DNA from: Garcia nutans | Taxonomy: Eukaryota > Streptophyta > Magnoliopsida > Malpighiales > Euphorbiaceae | DNA length: 64,000 nt | Direction: 5' to 3' | Assembly (NCBI GenBank): GCA_947685225.1 | Contig: CANTUV010000024.1 | Coordinates: 21,532,001-21,596,000 of the forward strand | Shown: positions 13,497 to 25,470 of the stretch, one piece after another | Layout of the letters: each line of letters starts with the position of its first letter | Numbering within the stretch: position 1 is the stretch's first letter | Notes under the pieces: generated by a model | What the model saw: the letters and a program-made list of their open reading frames with translations, nothing else | Told to the model about the DNA's origin: nothing | Database searches by the model: none | Position numbers and translations under genes: made by a program

Positions 13497-14920
13497 TACA
13501 ACGACGTTCTCACTTAGGAACGGGCATACACTCGATTTCTATCTGAAAATTAATTTCCTATTTTAGACTTGGAATGAATGTTCTTTTTCAGGAATAGTTG
13601 TACAATTCACTATTATCTGACTTTCATAATCTTGTTTTTGATAAGATGGACATACTAAAATTCTACACCGTACGTTCCTTGATTTATACTCTGATATGAC
13701 ATGCTTGCCTTTTCGATTTTCAAATTAATTTGTCATTATTAAAATCATTTCACATGTAGAAGAAAAAACATTAATAAAGCGGTTGAAATATAGAATAAAA
13801 AAAATGGCATTTTAAAAAACACTTGGAATTGAATATCAAAACCATGTTCAACTAAACACAAGATAAACTCATTTTATCTCCATTTATGATTCCAATTCAA
13901 AGTTCAAACCAAAGATACCCTCAATAATCAAGATGAGTTTAGCGTATTTTAAATGGATAATGTGAACATAAATTGTATCATGTGAGTTCACTCATCTTTA
14001 TAAACTTAGATGATAATCAAAATCTTAATAACCCTATCTTTCAATACTAAGACACCATACTTGCTCGATTACAAATTCCAATCTATCATCATTTCAAATG
14101 TAAATTACTAAAATGATTCATTAGATTTATCGTAATTTTATAAAATATAATCTATTTTATTTCTTTATTTTGACTTCCATTTTCATAATATAACTTTTTC
14201 ATACTAATCTAACAGTTTAAAAATCATAAATTTTAATAAATCTCCAAACTAAGAATTTAATGATTTTTATGGTTTTAAAACGTTATACTTTTAAAAAATA
14301 TACTCAATAAATTTTCTAAATACTAAATATATTCTTATAATCTATTTTCATTTTTATAACCTATTAAAAGCTTTTAAAAAAATATTAAACTAAATAAAAA
14401 AAAATAACCATGATATACTATATTATTTTTACTATACAATACCACACAATATCATATATGTTTACCATTTATTACTAAAACATATAATGGAATGATTTTT
14501 TCAGACAGCAATCAATGAGCCTGAAACTATTTCAAATCCAGCAAATACAAGCCCAGCATATAGTACAATGAACACAAAATGCTTTCATAAAATTTTGGCT
14601 TATGCAATCTCTCCTCAGTAGTTGTTAGTTCTGACCTGCACCTTGTATGATGATACTGTCGATAAGCTAACCCCAAAAAACTATTAGTTAAATTTACAGC
14701 CATTTTTGTACCAAATCATGGCCATAAACATTCTGTTATTTCCCAATGCATCTGATACACGTACAGCTCTCTTTCTACATTTACAAAATGACAACACAAG
14801 CAAATCACGGCCATAAACTTGTGCAGTTTCTATCAACACAGCAGCCCGATACTTTTGCTTGTTTAAGTGGCAACCAACAACGAGAAATACACCTATCAGA
14901 AAAACACCACTTGCTAATGG
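13497..14920. other. No gene seen
   Basis: AT-rich sequence with no repeat array or protein motif that I can support. The last part (14600-14920) could be the 3' untranslated region of the possible terminal exon that follows on the minus strand. Confidence 0.35.
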
Positions 14921-14921
14921 T

Positions 14922-14994
14922 TTATGGAATCTCATCCCAATCTACATTTATCCTGGAATCTTCAGCTGCTGAAGGCGTTGGTTGCATCAGCTAA
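14922..14994 (-). pseudogene. Possible terminal exon of an unidentified gene
   Basis: On the minus strand a splice-acceptor-like TATGATTAG is followed by a short open frame. It encodes MQPTPSAAEDSRINVDWDEIP and then a TAA stop. The acidic end and the acceptor make it look like a last exon. No upstream exons were found before the LINE relic at 15140, and I do not recognise the protein. The call is weak. Confidence 0.2.
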
Positions 14995-15139
14995 TCATAC
15001 TAGCACATCATTTCACAGAAGGATAAATAATATTGAAAATCACTAAACTTCAAACTATTTTCTAATGTAGTCAATAAAAAATAGTTTAATATAGAAGAAT
15101 CATTAAACTTTATTTTTTGTTGCAATGAGGTATCATTTC

Positions 15140-16240
15140 AAATTTTAGGACAAGTTCACAGTATCTTATGTTTTTCATTGACTTGAAAAAGACTTATGAT
15201 AAAGTCCTTAAAGAAGTTTTATGATGGGTCATAAAGTACATGAGGATATCTATAAGATATATCAAAGTTTTAAATAAATATGTATGAAGGAGTCATCACT
15301 AGTGTCTGCACTGTTGAAGAGAACACTAAGAATTTTTCCATTTTTATTAGTTTACACCAAGGTTCAGCTTTGAATTCTTATCTTTTTGCCTTAGTCATAG
15401 ATGAGCTAACAAGACATATACAATGATATCTCTTAATGTATGATGTTTGGAGATGATATTGTATTAATTGATGAGATTCAAACGTAAGTCAAAAGTTAAA
15501 GTTATGAAGAAATACCTTAGAATATAAGGGTTTTAAGCTAAGTAAAAATAAGATTGAATATATGTATTGTCGATTTAATAATGCGAATGAAAGAGGCAAC
15601 ATTGTTTTAAATGGAATGACAGTACCTCATAGTATTCATTTTAAATACCTTGGTTCTATTATTCAAGAGGAGGGGTTATGAGAAAGATGCAAGTCATAAG
15701 ATTAAAACTGATTGAATAAAGGGGTGCTATAAGAGTTTTAAGTGACCGAAAGAAGCCATTTAAATTGAAAGAAAAGTTCTACCATATTGTAATACGGCTT
15801 TCAATGATGTATGATAATGAGTATTGGTTAGTAAAAGGATAATACATGAGTAAGATGTATATTGTGGAAATGAGAATGATAAAATAAATTTATGGACACA
15901 CTAGGATGGATATAATCCACAATGAGTGCATTAGAAAAAAAAGTCGGAATAATGCATATCAGGGATAAGATAAGAAAGCATAAATTGATATTGATAATAT
16001 AAAATGAAGACAGAGTGATGCGTCGGTAAAAAAACTGAACAAGTTAAAGTAGATATAATTAAGAAAGACAGAGATAGACTTAAATTAACTTAGTCAAAAG
16101 TGGTCCAAAATAATATTTTACTAATTTACATTTATCAAAAAAGATACTCTTAAATCGAATTGAGTAGAAAAAAGGAATTTATATAGCCGACCCTAATTAA
16201 CATGGAATTAAAGATTTGTTAAGTTGAGTTGAGTTAAAAC
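15140..16240 (+). mobile_element. Degenerate RTE-type LINE, reverse transcriptase 3' half
   Basis: The three forward frames together spell a decayed plant RTE-type reverse transcriptase and C-terminus. Fragments seen in order are FIDLKKTYDKV (about 15171), TRHIQ (15412), FGDDIVLIDE (15446), a GFKLSKNKIEYMYCRF-like segment (15528), GMTVPHSIHFKYLGSIIQEE (15615) and, near the end, IEWRKRIYIADPN (about 16155, approximate reading). The order and spacing match the family from the RT palm to the 3' end. Many stops and shifts make it a fossil. It ends in a TTGAGTTGAGTT tail near 16226, in place of the poly(A) of L1 elements. The 5' half, including the endonuclease, is absent. Confidence 0.75.
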
Positions 16241-18417
16241 TCACAGAAATAATGTGGCTATAGAATTACATATTTTTAATCCTAGCCAGCATTTGTGGGA
16301 TCTAAAAAGAAAAACTCAATTTTTTTTATACAGTTAGTTGCCACATAAACTACTATTACTATTTACAATAATAGTAATAATAACAATAAGAATTACAATA
16401 TTAATAATAAATAAATAAATAAATAAAAGAGAAGGAAAGGAAATAATTGAGACATGCTGAGAATGGGAAAAGGAAGAAAAGAGATATGTGGAATCAAAGA
16501 GGAGATTGGAGCAACAAATTAAAGAGAGAAGAATCCATCAACAAGATACCATTCCTAACCCTATAAAGTTTCCAGGCAGTATTAGATCTTGAAAAACAAA
16601 AGAAAAAAATGGTTTGAGATGCTATAGAAATTTTGGCCATATTGATGCCAATCAAACCTTTTAAAGCTCATTACATATCTTTAGGCCACCATAGAAGTAT
16701 TCCTTCCTTCAATTTTGCTGAAAAACTTGCAAAATTAAATTGTAGAAAGAGAATTGTCCTCACAGCCTTCCATCCATCCTCTTCTCTCCTTTTCTTCCTT
16801 GTGTGGTGGTTACAAACTTCATTAGCAAGCCAACCTTGCTTTATCATCACAATTGATGGCTATCTCATGCCTGCGCGTTGACAACTCCTTGAGGTGTGTG
16901 TGGACAATATTTGTTTTTCAATTCTCTTTCTGTTTTCCAACTACTTTGAGTTTTGGGTGAATTGATTTAAAGGATTTATATCCTTTAAACTTTTTAGGAT
17001 TCAGGTAAAAATTAGTTTTCTCGTTGAATTCTAATTCTTCGTGCAATTTAATGTTTCAGTTGGGTTTTGGAAAAATAATTCAAAGGATCCTCGTTTATGG
17101 TATTTTGCTTTGACCTATCTGGTTTCATTGATTTCATGAATTTGATATTAATTGATATAATTGTTCTTGATAATGGTTCTTCAACGGTATTGTACATATG
17201 GGTTATTTTGATGGAAGGCTTTGGCAAAGAAGATTACCATGGTTTGGATGCGGTGGAGATTACTGGGAGAGAGAGAGACAGAGAGAGGGAGAAGAAAATT
17301 TTAGAGATATAGATAAAGAGAGAAATTGAGAGTTAAGAGAGATAAGGAATTTACGCTGTTAACAAAATTTGTTGTGTGTGGTTACTAATGATCTGTTGTC
17401 AGTAAGCCTACATTTTTTGCTGAATTGATTAAGTAGATGTACTGGCATTCCATGTCATAAAATGAGAAGAGAAAGTTGCTGGAAAAATTTAAATGTGGCC
17501 AAATTGAAATAAAAATTAAACTTAAGAGATTCATCTGCATTAAATTGATTTTTGATGACCAGGTAAAATTTAGCATTTTTCTATTTCACCCTGCATAGCC
17601 TAAAAGAGCAAAAAATAAAATAAAAACCAATAACAAAAACATATCTGACCTTGTAGCAAAAAAAGACAATTTCTATGAGGCAGATGCAGCTCTAATCCAC
17701 AAAGAATAAATCCCATGATCTTTCACACTAACACATGATAACTAAAACATACAGAAGATAAAAGATCAATAAAACATGATCAAAAAGTAACCAAGTTATC
17801 AATTATAATCCAAAAGTAATCTATGAGAACAATCCAACAATTATTAATAACAATGTTAGAACAGAAACCAATTACTAAGCAAGAAGAAATGAGAGAAAAG
17901 GTAAGCTAAGCAAACAACGGTCACCATGAACTAATTTAGATGTTTAGCAGCAACCATACAAGTCATTGTGGAGACTCCTGAAGTATTGCACATGCTATAG
18001 AGGTTGTCATTGCTACAATTTAAAAATCCAATGACAAGACCGGCCAAGGTTGAAAAAATTAGGTCAACTAAAAACAAAAGCCGGAGAGAATCTCATTTGG
18101 GACCATAAGAATCCAATAAAGAAAAATTTTCCCACATGCATCACTAAGGAAGTTCAATCAAGCTCCATCAGAAGCTTCAAGAAAAATAAGTTTACAATGA
18201 TGGTAAAATACTTCCTTTCCTAGTACCAATCACTTTGAGCTAAAGAATTAGAAACCTATCATCTCTTATGAAGCCAACCATTAGGCTAAAAAGAAAAAGG
18301 TAAATTGAATAGGAAAGAATAAGGAGAAAAACGAACTTCAAACAGAAGGCAGATACAAGGAGGAAAAGGCATGCATGTGGAAAAATATAGCAATAACCAA
18401 AAGCAATCATGGATTAC
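16241..18417. other. No confident gene
   Basis: AAT/AAAT-rich runs occur near 16360-16430. A GA-rich microsatellite with GAGAGAGAGACAGAGAGAGG lies at about 17266-17345. A C/T-rich stretch near 16760-16800 resembles plant 5' leaders, but no convincing coding exon follows. The segment from 17600 to 18417 is the 3' flank of the VPS36 pseudogene. Confidence 0.35.
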
Positions 18418-20211
18418 TTACGAGTGCATATTGTCAGAATTGATTTCAGGAAAAAGGTTGACATAGAAACGAAAGCCATCAGGGCTTATATCCCTGCATA
18501 GTAAAACTGCAAGTAATTTGGATGGTATAGTTAAATCTCAAGTACGCTATGCCATTAATACTTCAAGAGGAAACTTCATGAAATCATACCTTTGCTTTCG
18601 GCAGTTAGAAGATGCTCCTTGGCCATAGCTGGAGCAATACCCAATGTCATTACAGCATCGCTAGCAGTTATTCCAGAATGGAGGGCATCAGGCTTTGTGA
18701 CAAGGGTTTTGATTCGAGTAAATACCTAAAACAGATTGCACAAGTTAAATAGAGTGATTTACCATGAAAGGGTTCCCATGCATATGAATTAAATTAATAA
18801 ACATAAGCCACAAAATGCTTAACTAACTATGTTCTATTATGCCCATAAATGCATCACCACTTAGCAAATTTAAGGAATTCATATTATTAGTCATACTGAA
18901 GTGAATGTTATTCAAGGTGAAATGGATATGGTCTCCATAGTTTTCTAAGCTAAGCAGAAACCCCTATGTTGACTAAACTTGCTTTGTCGTGCTATGGACA
19001 TATCACTAAAAATGTTTCCTAATAAAGCAACATTTTTAGTGATAAGTCCATAGCATTTACTAATAAACTTCATCTGGTGCGAGAAACTTCTCATTATTCA
19101 GCATGGATATCTCAAAGAAACATATGGAGCAAATAACTGGGGAAATAATACAGCAGCTAAAACATGACCACTGCACAATTCCACCCATTATAATATGGAA
19201 GGTAATTATTTTTATGCATATTTATATTATGATTTCTTCAAATAAAGAAGTTAAAAGAGATTACCTCCTCATCACTATGGGACTTGTTCTGGATTACCAT
19301 GACTCCACTATCAAATTTCCGAAGCATGACTGGTCTGTCAAACAAAGGACAAACTTATAAATGACTAGCAATATTAAACAAAAAACCCGATACATGAGTC
19401 TCTCATCATTTAGAATCCAAAATAAACAACCATTGTGCCAAATAATTTGAAGATAGTACCATACATACACATTAAACTTCTCCCAAATAGTGCATGCTTG
19501 CAACAAATCAATTCTGTGAAAATAAATATCAAATCAAAAGCTAGTCTTTGACCTTCTAATTAGAGTCACCTTAAAATAAAATAAAAAAAATCACAAATTT
19601 AAGCTACAGTCAGTTAAATAAAGAGCATCATGGTGTCAAATAAAACCTGTGCCCTGAGCACGATTAAAGAGACAATAGATATCTATAAGATTGATCATCC
19701 CTCCAGCTCTTTCTAATGGAACTCTCACAAAATCTGCCAACTGAAAGTCAACAATAATAAATAATCAAAATCAGCTTTCCTAGGAAAGAAAAGGAAATCA
19801 AAGGAGATTCTACTTCAGCCCAAGTCCTATACTAAATAAACAAAGTAATATATCATCTAATAAACAACTAGGGATAAAGAAACACTATTGAATTTGAGCC
19901 CATAAGCAACAAGATTGCCAAGAGAGGTTCAACAAACTGAAGGTCAGCACATTAAGATCCAGATATTAGCAGCTTAGAGATCTTTGAAACCAAAGTAGCA
20001 CTACACCCTATTCACCGGGCTCATAAACAGAGCCCGGTACACTCTCAACACCAAAACTGAGCTTTTAGAAAAGGATGGACCTCAGTATTGAGCACTCCTA
20101 GTCTCATTGAGCCCTCAATATTTGGTAGACAAATCCCTGACACAGCCATTATACGGCACTGACACTTCTTAAAGATTCGTCGACACACTTAAACTTTATC
20201 TCCTAATCCTT

Positions 20212-20393
20212 AAAAGGGCAGTCCGGTGCACGAATGCTCCAACAATTAGCGTGGTCCAAGGAAGGGTCGGACCCATTGGATCTTTATACGCGGCATTCCC
20301 TTGCAATTAATTGCAAGAGGCCGTTTCCACGACTTGAACCCGTGACCTCAGGTCACACGGCGACAGCACTTGCTGCTACGCCAAGGCTTCATT
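20212..20393 (-). mobile_element. Au-type SINE
   Basis: On the minus strand it opens with AAGCCTTGGCGTAGCAGCAAG, a tRNA-derived A-box region. A B-box-like GGGTTCAAGTCG and the Au signature words GGAAACGGCCTCTTGCAA and GGTCCGACCCTTCC follow, then GTGCACCGGACTGCCCTTTT at the 3' end. Order and spacing agree with plant Au SINEs. CCTTAA occurs on both sides (20208-20213 and 20395-20400), a likely short target duplication. It is transcribed in the same sense as the VPS36 gene whose intron it occupies. Confidence 0.8.
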
Positions 20394-20394
20394 T

Positions 20395-20580
20395 CCTTAA
20401 CTATAAATAATGATGAATCCCCACAAGTAAGGAATCTTTTTTCCAACTTCCTTAGCTTGCTTATATGCAGACGAACCGAATACTGATCCTTAACTATAAA
20501 TAATGATGAATCCCCACAAGTAAGGAATCTTTTTCCCAACTTCCTTAGCTTGCTTATATGCAGACGAACCGAATACTGAT
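20395..20580. repeat. 93-base tandem duplication (two copies) with TATA-like core
   Basis: Copies at 20395-20487 and 20488-20580 differ at only about one base. Each contains CTATAAATAATGATGAATCC. The near-identity implies a recent duplication in otherwise eroded sequence. Confidence 0.9.
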
Positions 20581-20720
20581 TTAGGCATCAGAGTCTATCC
20601 ACTAGAGCCCGGTCTCTCCTCTTGCTTTACAGGTAGAAGAGCTAGCAACAAAACTCAAATCCGAGCTAGGAGTCCTTGAAAGTCCACCTCGCCATCAACA
20701 GTCAAGTATTTCCTTAGGCC

Positions 20721-22190
20721 TTTGATAATGGAATTATGAATTATTGGTTTAATTTGGAAGGAAATCATGCCTATAGTGATGTATCTCATTCCTCTTCTTG
20801 TTTTTTTCTCCTGTTTTCAGCATTCAAAAAGAGACTTAGCTTGACCTTGATCTACCGAATCTATCTTTCCCAAAGCAGTTGTTCATTACATGAGATTTTG
20901 TCACATCATTCAAATAGCCCTTCACTTGCTTCAATCAATGCTAAGATCCTACTAATTACTTACCTTTAGCACTCTAATCTCTGATGCGTGTCCATTCAAG
21001 CAAGTATATTTGGTAATGATTGGTAACAATATTAACTGGTCAAACATACACTTGAGGCCGATTTCATTCAGTGACAAGATTTATAATGTTATGATCTTTC
21101 TTAAATCTTTGTCTGTTTTGAGAGAATGGATGGAATAAATATAATAGAAATCTTATTTCACTCTTTTTTTGTCTGGTTAATAATAAGAGGAAAAAAAGGG
21201 AAAAAAATAAAAATAACTTCCAACAATTTCCCTTCAATTCTCTAAAATCTTTTCCCATCAATTTGGAAAGAAAATGAGGAAAGTGAAAAAATAAAAAGAT
21301 ATAATCTAAGAAATTACTAATTTATCATTTATCAATTCAAAATGATGAGGGTATATAGTAAAAATAAACTTTGTAAACTTTATTTTCTTTCACATTTTAA
21401 TCAGACAACTAAACAAAATAAAAGAAATATAATTTTTCTTCTCTTCCTTGCTTTTCTTTTCCCCTTTATATTTATTTTCTTTTTCATTACACTACTAAAG
21501 AACCAAACAAAAACTAAAATGTATCCATCATCACTCCTCCACTCCTTAGCCATGGTTTTTGTTTTCATCAAATAAAGAATATGCGCATGCCTTTTGGTTT
21601 CAATTCAGAGATCTGTTTTTTCAAATTTAAAATATGTGCATGCCTTTTGCTTTCAGTTTAGAGATCAATCCTACACATTTACATTTAGATTTTAATTACC
21701 AAAAAAGAGCGCAAGGGATTTGATGTGAGACAGATTGAGCAATTTGTATGCATATGCTTGAACAAATCGTATGCATATGCTTGAGCAAATCTTAGTAAAA
21801 TCAGATTATTGGATCTACAAAGAAAGGAGGGGCTGAAATTGAGAAGATGAACGCAAGAATTTTCTGGCAGTAAGAAGATTTGGAGTCATGGGTTTTTCTA
21901 GTGTTTGGATTATTGAAGGAAATTTAAACTTTATTGATCAAATGTTGATTCTAAATCCGAGATGACTACTCCCAACATTGTATGACTTAGACCATCAGCT
22001 ACAACAAACATATTGATACCCTGAAATGCTTAAACCAATTGCATTTTAGTTTTAGTAAAAATTCCTTGCGAAGTTTGATATTGCACCAAGAGAGGCTCAA
22101 GGAATTTGTCAACAAATTTATGGTCAGAGAAAAACAAATATAACTTCGCATCTCAAAGCTAAGGAAAGATAAAAAGAAAAGAAATTGGAA
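20721..22190. other. Remainder of VPS36 intron 2, no gene
   Basis: T-rich and A-rich intronic sequence. A short direct repeat, GCATATGCTTGA(A/G)CAAATC, is seen near 21748-21790. No element boundary is recognised. Confidence 0.4.
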
Positions 22191-22892
22191 CCTGTCGGGA
22201 CAGTTGTTGGTGATAGAGGGCACCTGCAGACTCTTTTGTGACTGGAGATATGATGCCAACACTCAACAACCAATCTTGCATCTCTTCTTCAGAATCCATT
22301 TCATCATCACTTTGAGTGTTTGCGCCAGACAAAAAGCTTTTGCCTCATTTTCTCTGCTAGCATCACTATCTCTTTAGCCTTGCTCTGAAAATTCAGAAGA
22401 TAATTCTATTTCAGAAAAGAAAGTAGCTAAAATAAGGTAATAATTAGATATAGATAAATACATTACCATGAGTGCATTCAAGTCTTGAAAAGCCTCTTGC
22501 AAGCTCTTATCCGTACTCTCCCATATCTCTTGTTCCTTCCTCAATATCCCTGCCACACCAAACATTCTCACTGACCCATCACTCGAATAAAATCCACCTG
22601 AACTAGAACTTGTACCAGTTCCTAAAGCCGTCACAGAACCACTGGAATTGGAACCCTCAGTATCAGTCTCCCAAGCCCTTCCCCTCCAAGTCTCCCAAAA
22701 CTTGGCAAAGAACCCATCCCAATCACCCTTCCCTCTAGCGACAACTGTGACGACTATGCTCTTAGATTGCAAGGAGACCTGGAAGCAAATTCGAAGGGAG
22801 TGGAAAATTTTTTTGATGGATTTTTTGGAAGAGAAAATATGGGTTATGAGAGATAGGAGGATAGCAATAGCATTGGTAGTGGAATTAGAAGG

Positions 22893-24326
22893 CTATTAAT
22901 AGATACCAACCACTTAAACAAAAAAATAAAGATAATTAATTTTTATTTAGGGTGAAAATTAGACTACAAGAATTTTCTTAGGGTGAGAATGAACCATAAT
23001 TTAAATTAACTTTCTGTTCTCCCTTTTTAATGCAGAAGCAATAGGAATTAAATAGAAAAACTTGCTTGCAGCAAATCTCTCCTATTTCTAACGCTACTAC
23101 TAAGACCCACAGTACCACGTATTCAAATAATTAGCCAAGAATTGCTCCACTAACAAATAACAACAACTTGACCTATTCTAATGCAACAGAACAATGGAAA
23201 ATAATAACATAAATAATAAATAAAAATTGCACTAGATACGTGGCCTATCATTACCCTTCTCTTAAAGAGCAACCTTGTCCTCGAGGTTTACATCGACAAA
23301 CTTTGCTCCCAAATTTTAAGAATTTTTTCATGTAGCTCCATATGTTGACAGTGATAATGCCCAAGAATGGCCCACGGATATTGGCAAGTGTTTTTATAGT
23401 TTTTGTTTAATGTACTCGGACTTGATTGTAACCCACCCTTAAATCAAGTTTAGTGAAATAAACAATATTATGGAGTTCAGGAAGCATGACATCAATTGTA
23501 GGAGTTGGAATTCTATTTCCTTTCCCTTCTTTGTAAGCTTGCTTAAGCTACTGCCACCGTTGATTTGCTTGACCTTTAAGATGGAAGTATGGTAATGACA
23601 CTTTATCAGCTTCACTGATGCCTCGGAATTTGAATTGGTCCATCTTGGAAAACCATTCTATTGCATCGCCTTTCAAAAAACGTGAAAATTCTAACTTTGC
23701 CAATTTCGAGAAAAACAATTGCCGACCTCCATCCGTTTAGGCCTGTGACTTAAATTGGTTTAAGTGGTCAAGAGGAGTAGTACTAGATGTACACGATTGA
23801 AAAAAAAGAAGACATTTTGCTTACTGTATCTTCTAATTGTTTGAGTTTGTTGTTCAATCCAATTTCCATTCTAGCGACGGCATTTTGGAGACCAACAAGA
23901 CCTGAATCCAGAAGTTCAATGCAATCTTTGTCGGTTGCCATGGCTCTGATACCAATTGATAGGTCCCAGTCAGGCTATTAATAGATACCAACGACTTAAA
24001 CAAAGAATAAAGGTAGTTAATTCTGCTTAGGGTGAGAATTAAACCACAAGAATTCTCTTAGGGTGAGAATGAACTACAATTTGAATTAACTTTCTGCTCT
24101 CCCTTTTTACTGCAGAAGTAATAGGAATTAAATAGGAAAACTTGCAGCAAATCTCTTCTATTTCTAAGGCTACTACTAAGACCCACAATGCCACTTATTC
24201 AAATAAGTAGCCAAGAATTGCTCCACTAACAAATAACAACAACTTGACCTATTCTAATGCAACAGAACAATGAAAAATAATAACATAAATAATAAATAAA
24301 AATTATACCAGATACGTGGCCTATCA
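22893..24326 (-). mobile_element. Short gag-bearing LTR retrotransposon inserted in VPS36 exon 1
   Basis: Two direct repeats, 22893-23250 (3' LTR) and 23957-24326 (5' LTR), flank a 706-base interior. The 5' LTR has TGATAGG/CCTATCA ends. Two bases inside it lies a perfect initiator-Met primer site (GGCTCTGATACCA, 23943-23955 on the plus strand). The interior, on the minus strand, holds a broken gag with LAKLEFSRFLKGDAIEW-like and MDQF words, as in Ty3/gypsy gag. There is no pol, so this is a truncated non-autonomous element. GAAGG flanks both sides (22888-22892 and 24327-24331), a perfect five-base target duplication. The 3' LTR lacks about 18 terminal bases yet abuts the duplication. Removing the element and one GAAGG restores the VPS36 frame at this point. 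Confidence 0.88.
23943..23955 (-). other. Primer-binding site of the VPS36-resident element
   Basis: On the minus strand it reads TGGTATCAGAGCC, an exact plant initiator tRNA-Met complement. It lies one or two bases from the 5' LTR end, which fixes the element's orientation. Confidence 0.9.
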
Positions 24327-24516
24327 GAAGGAAGCCAGAGGAGGCGATGGGTGGTGAGAATAAGTAGACCAGATTTAAAGGAAGGAAAGATGGGATAGTC
24401 CTCAGATTCGAGGTCCACATCGGAAAGTAACTGGCATTCCACCTCTTTGGCAAGGAAGACCGGACGGCCGCTACTGGTCATGGATACTAACGGAACAAAT
24501 TGTTGTCGCTAGCCAT

Positions 24517-25152
24517 TCACCTTTGTTTTCACAAAATTGAAACTAATTTCAGCCTTTTTAATTATACGATAATTGACTAAAGCAGTTAAAATTGTGCTTG
24601 CATTGGGGGCAAAAAGGTGTAAATTTTTTAAATTTTTTACTTTTGTTTAGAAAGAAATGTGTAAATTTTTTTCAAAAAAAAAAAGGTGAAAATTAAATAA
24701 AGGGCAATAATGGATAAGGAAAGGTAAGAAAAATAATGGGTAAATTATACCATATACTATTTTTTAGATTTTTTTATTTCACTGTTAAACTTTTTTATTT
24801 AATTTTTTATCTTTCTATTTTTCATTTCTTCAATTAAACCATAATATTTTTTATTTTTTAATTTCTTTCATTTATTTCACCATTTTTCTTTATAATTTTT
24901 GCTACTGCATTTTTTTTTTCCTTTGTTTGTGGATTTATGGAGGTTTTGATTTTTTGTTATTTATTCTTGGTCATTTTCATTTCACATATGCTTTTTCACT
25001 ATTTCCGATTTACTTTTGTATTTTTATTCTATTTTTTCCAGTTTATTTTTGTGAGCTTTGTTTGTATTTTGTATTTTAAATTGTTAGGTCTTCTTCTTTT
25101 GTTTATTATGGTAGAATTACTTTTCAAATCATTAGGTCTTTGAAAAAATTAG
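24517..25152. other. VPS36 upstream flank and T-rich spacer
   Basis: 24517-24740 would have been the VPS36 promoter and leader side. From 24740 to 25140 the sequence is a T-rich tract, as found between the exons of the Ulp1 relic to the right. The 68-codon ORF in it is low-complexity and not supported. Confidence 0.35.
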
Positions 25153-25230
25153 ATATGGGGAAGAAATCAACGAAGGGTTATGGTAGTAATGAAAAATCTT
25201 CCAAAACGGTAGCAGTGAAAAATCTTTCAT
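25153..25230 (+). pseudogene. Possible first exon of the Ulp1/DUF1985 relic
   Basis: An ATG at 25153 opens a short lysine/serine-rich frame, MGKKSTKGYGSNEKSSKTVA. It lies just before the point where the Copia element inserted. The frame is on the same strand as the DUF1985 exons at 30597 on the far side of the Copia element. Linking them is inference from position and composition only. Confidence 0.25.
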
Positions 25231-25244
25231 AAAGGTTTTTTTTT

Positions 25245-25463
25245 TGTCAAATAATCAAATATATGAAGAATTCCGTATTTTTTCTTCTCTAGAATAGAGA
25301 CAATATAAAGGACATTTACATCGTGAAATTAGGAACCAAAAAAGGAAGCAATCCTATTCTAAGGAAAATGAATCATCCTATACAGAAAGCTATGAATATA
25401 CAACAGCTGTACATATCCCTATAATTATGTGATTTACTCCTAATTAGCTAGCTCATTCCAACA
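25245..25463 (-). repeat. Copia 3' LTR
   Basis: 219 bases, TGTTGGAATG...TTTGACA on the minus strand. It matches 30005-30223 with one difference. The minus-strand polypurine tract TTGAGGGGGAG (25464-25474) directly precedes it and also overlaps the pol stop codon. Confidence 0.92.
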
Positions 25464-25470
25464 CTCCCCC

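Larger units (their letters stand above)
19985..20720 (-). mobile_element. LTR debris in a VPS36 intron, interrupted by a SINE
   Basis: This sits in the intron between VPS36 exons 2 and 3. The parts at 19985-20211 and 20581-20720 look like pieces of one LTR-type repeat (GAGCCCGGT occurs in both). The SINE at 20212-20393 and a 93-base tandem duplication separate them. No coding region is visible and the family is not identified. Confidence 0.4.
18418..24516 (-). pseudogene. VPS36: VPS36 pseudogene (ESCRT-II subunit), seven exons, disrupted
   Basis: VPS36 is the ESCRT-II subunit that binds ubiquitin and lipid through an N-terminal GLUE domain and helps sort cargo into multivesicular endosomes. 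Exons on the minus strand: 24481-24327 plus 22887-22467 (exon 1, split by a retrotransposon), 22384-22192, 19740-19647, 19513-19469, 19334-19265, 18725-18590 and 18506-18418 (stop TAA). All have GT donors and AG acceptors. Landmarks are GLLILTTHRLLWLPS and KSIVVTVVARGKGDWDG in the GLUE domain, GILRKEQEIWESTDKSLQ, GIISPVTKESAGALYHQQL, LADFVRVPLERAGGMI, PVMLRKFDSGVMVIQNKSHS and LLCRDISPDGFRFY in the winged helices. Lesions: an LTR element in exon 1; a shift between a likely true ATG (24516) and the GLUE frame; an extra base in a T run near 22338 in exon 2; a short deletion in exon 4. The order and homology are clear, so the identification is strong and the gene is dead. Confidence 0.92.

Noticed and set aside
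22374..22899. Separate ORFs on both strands as independent genes
   Set aside because: The minus-strand frame is VPS36 exon 1 running into its intron; the plus-strand frame is its shadow.
24937..25143. Hydrophobic 68-codon ORF as a membrane protein
   Set aside because: It is a T-rich tract that reads as Phe/Leu in any frame; there is no supporting structure.
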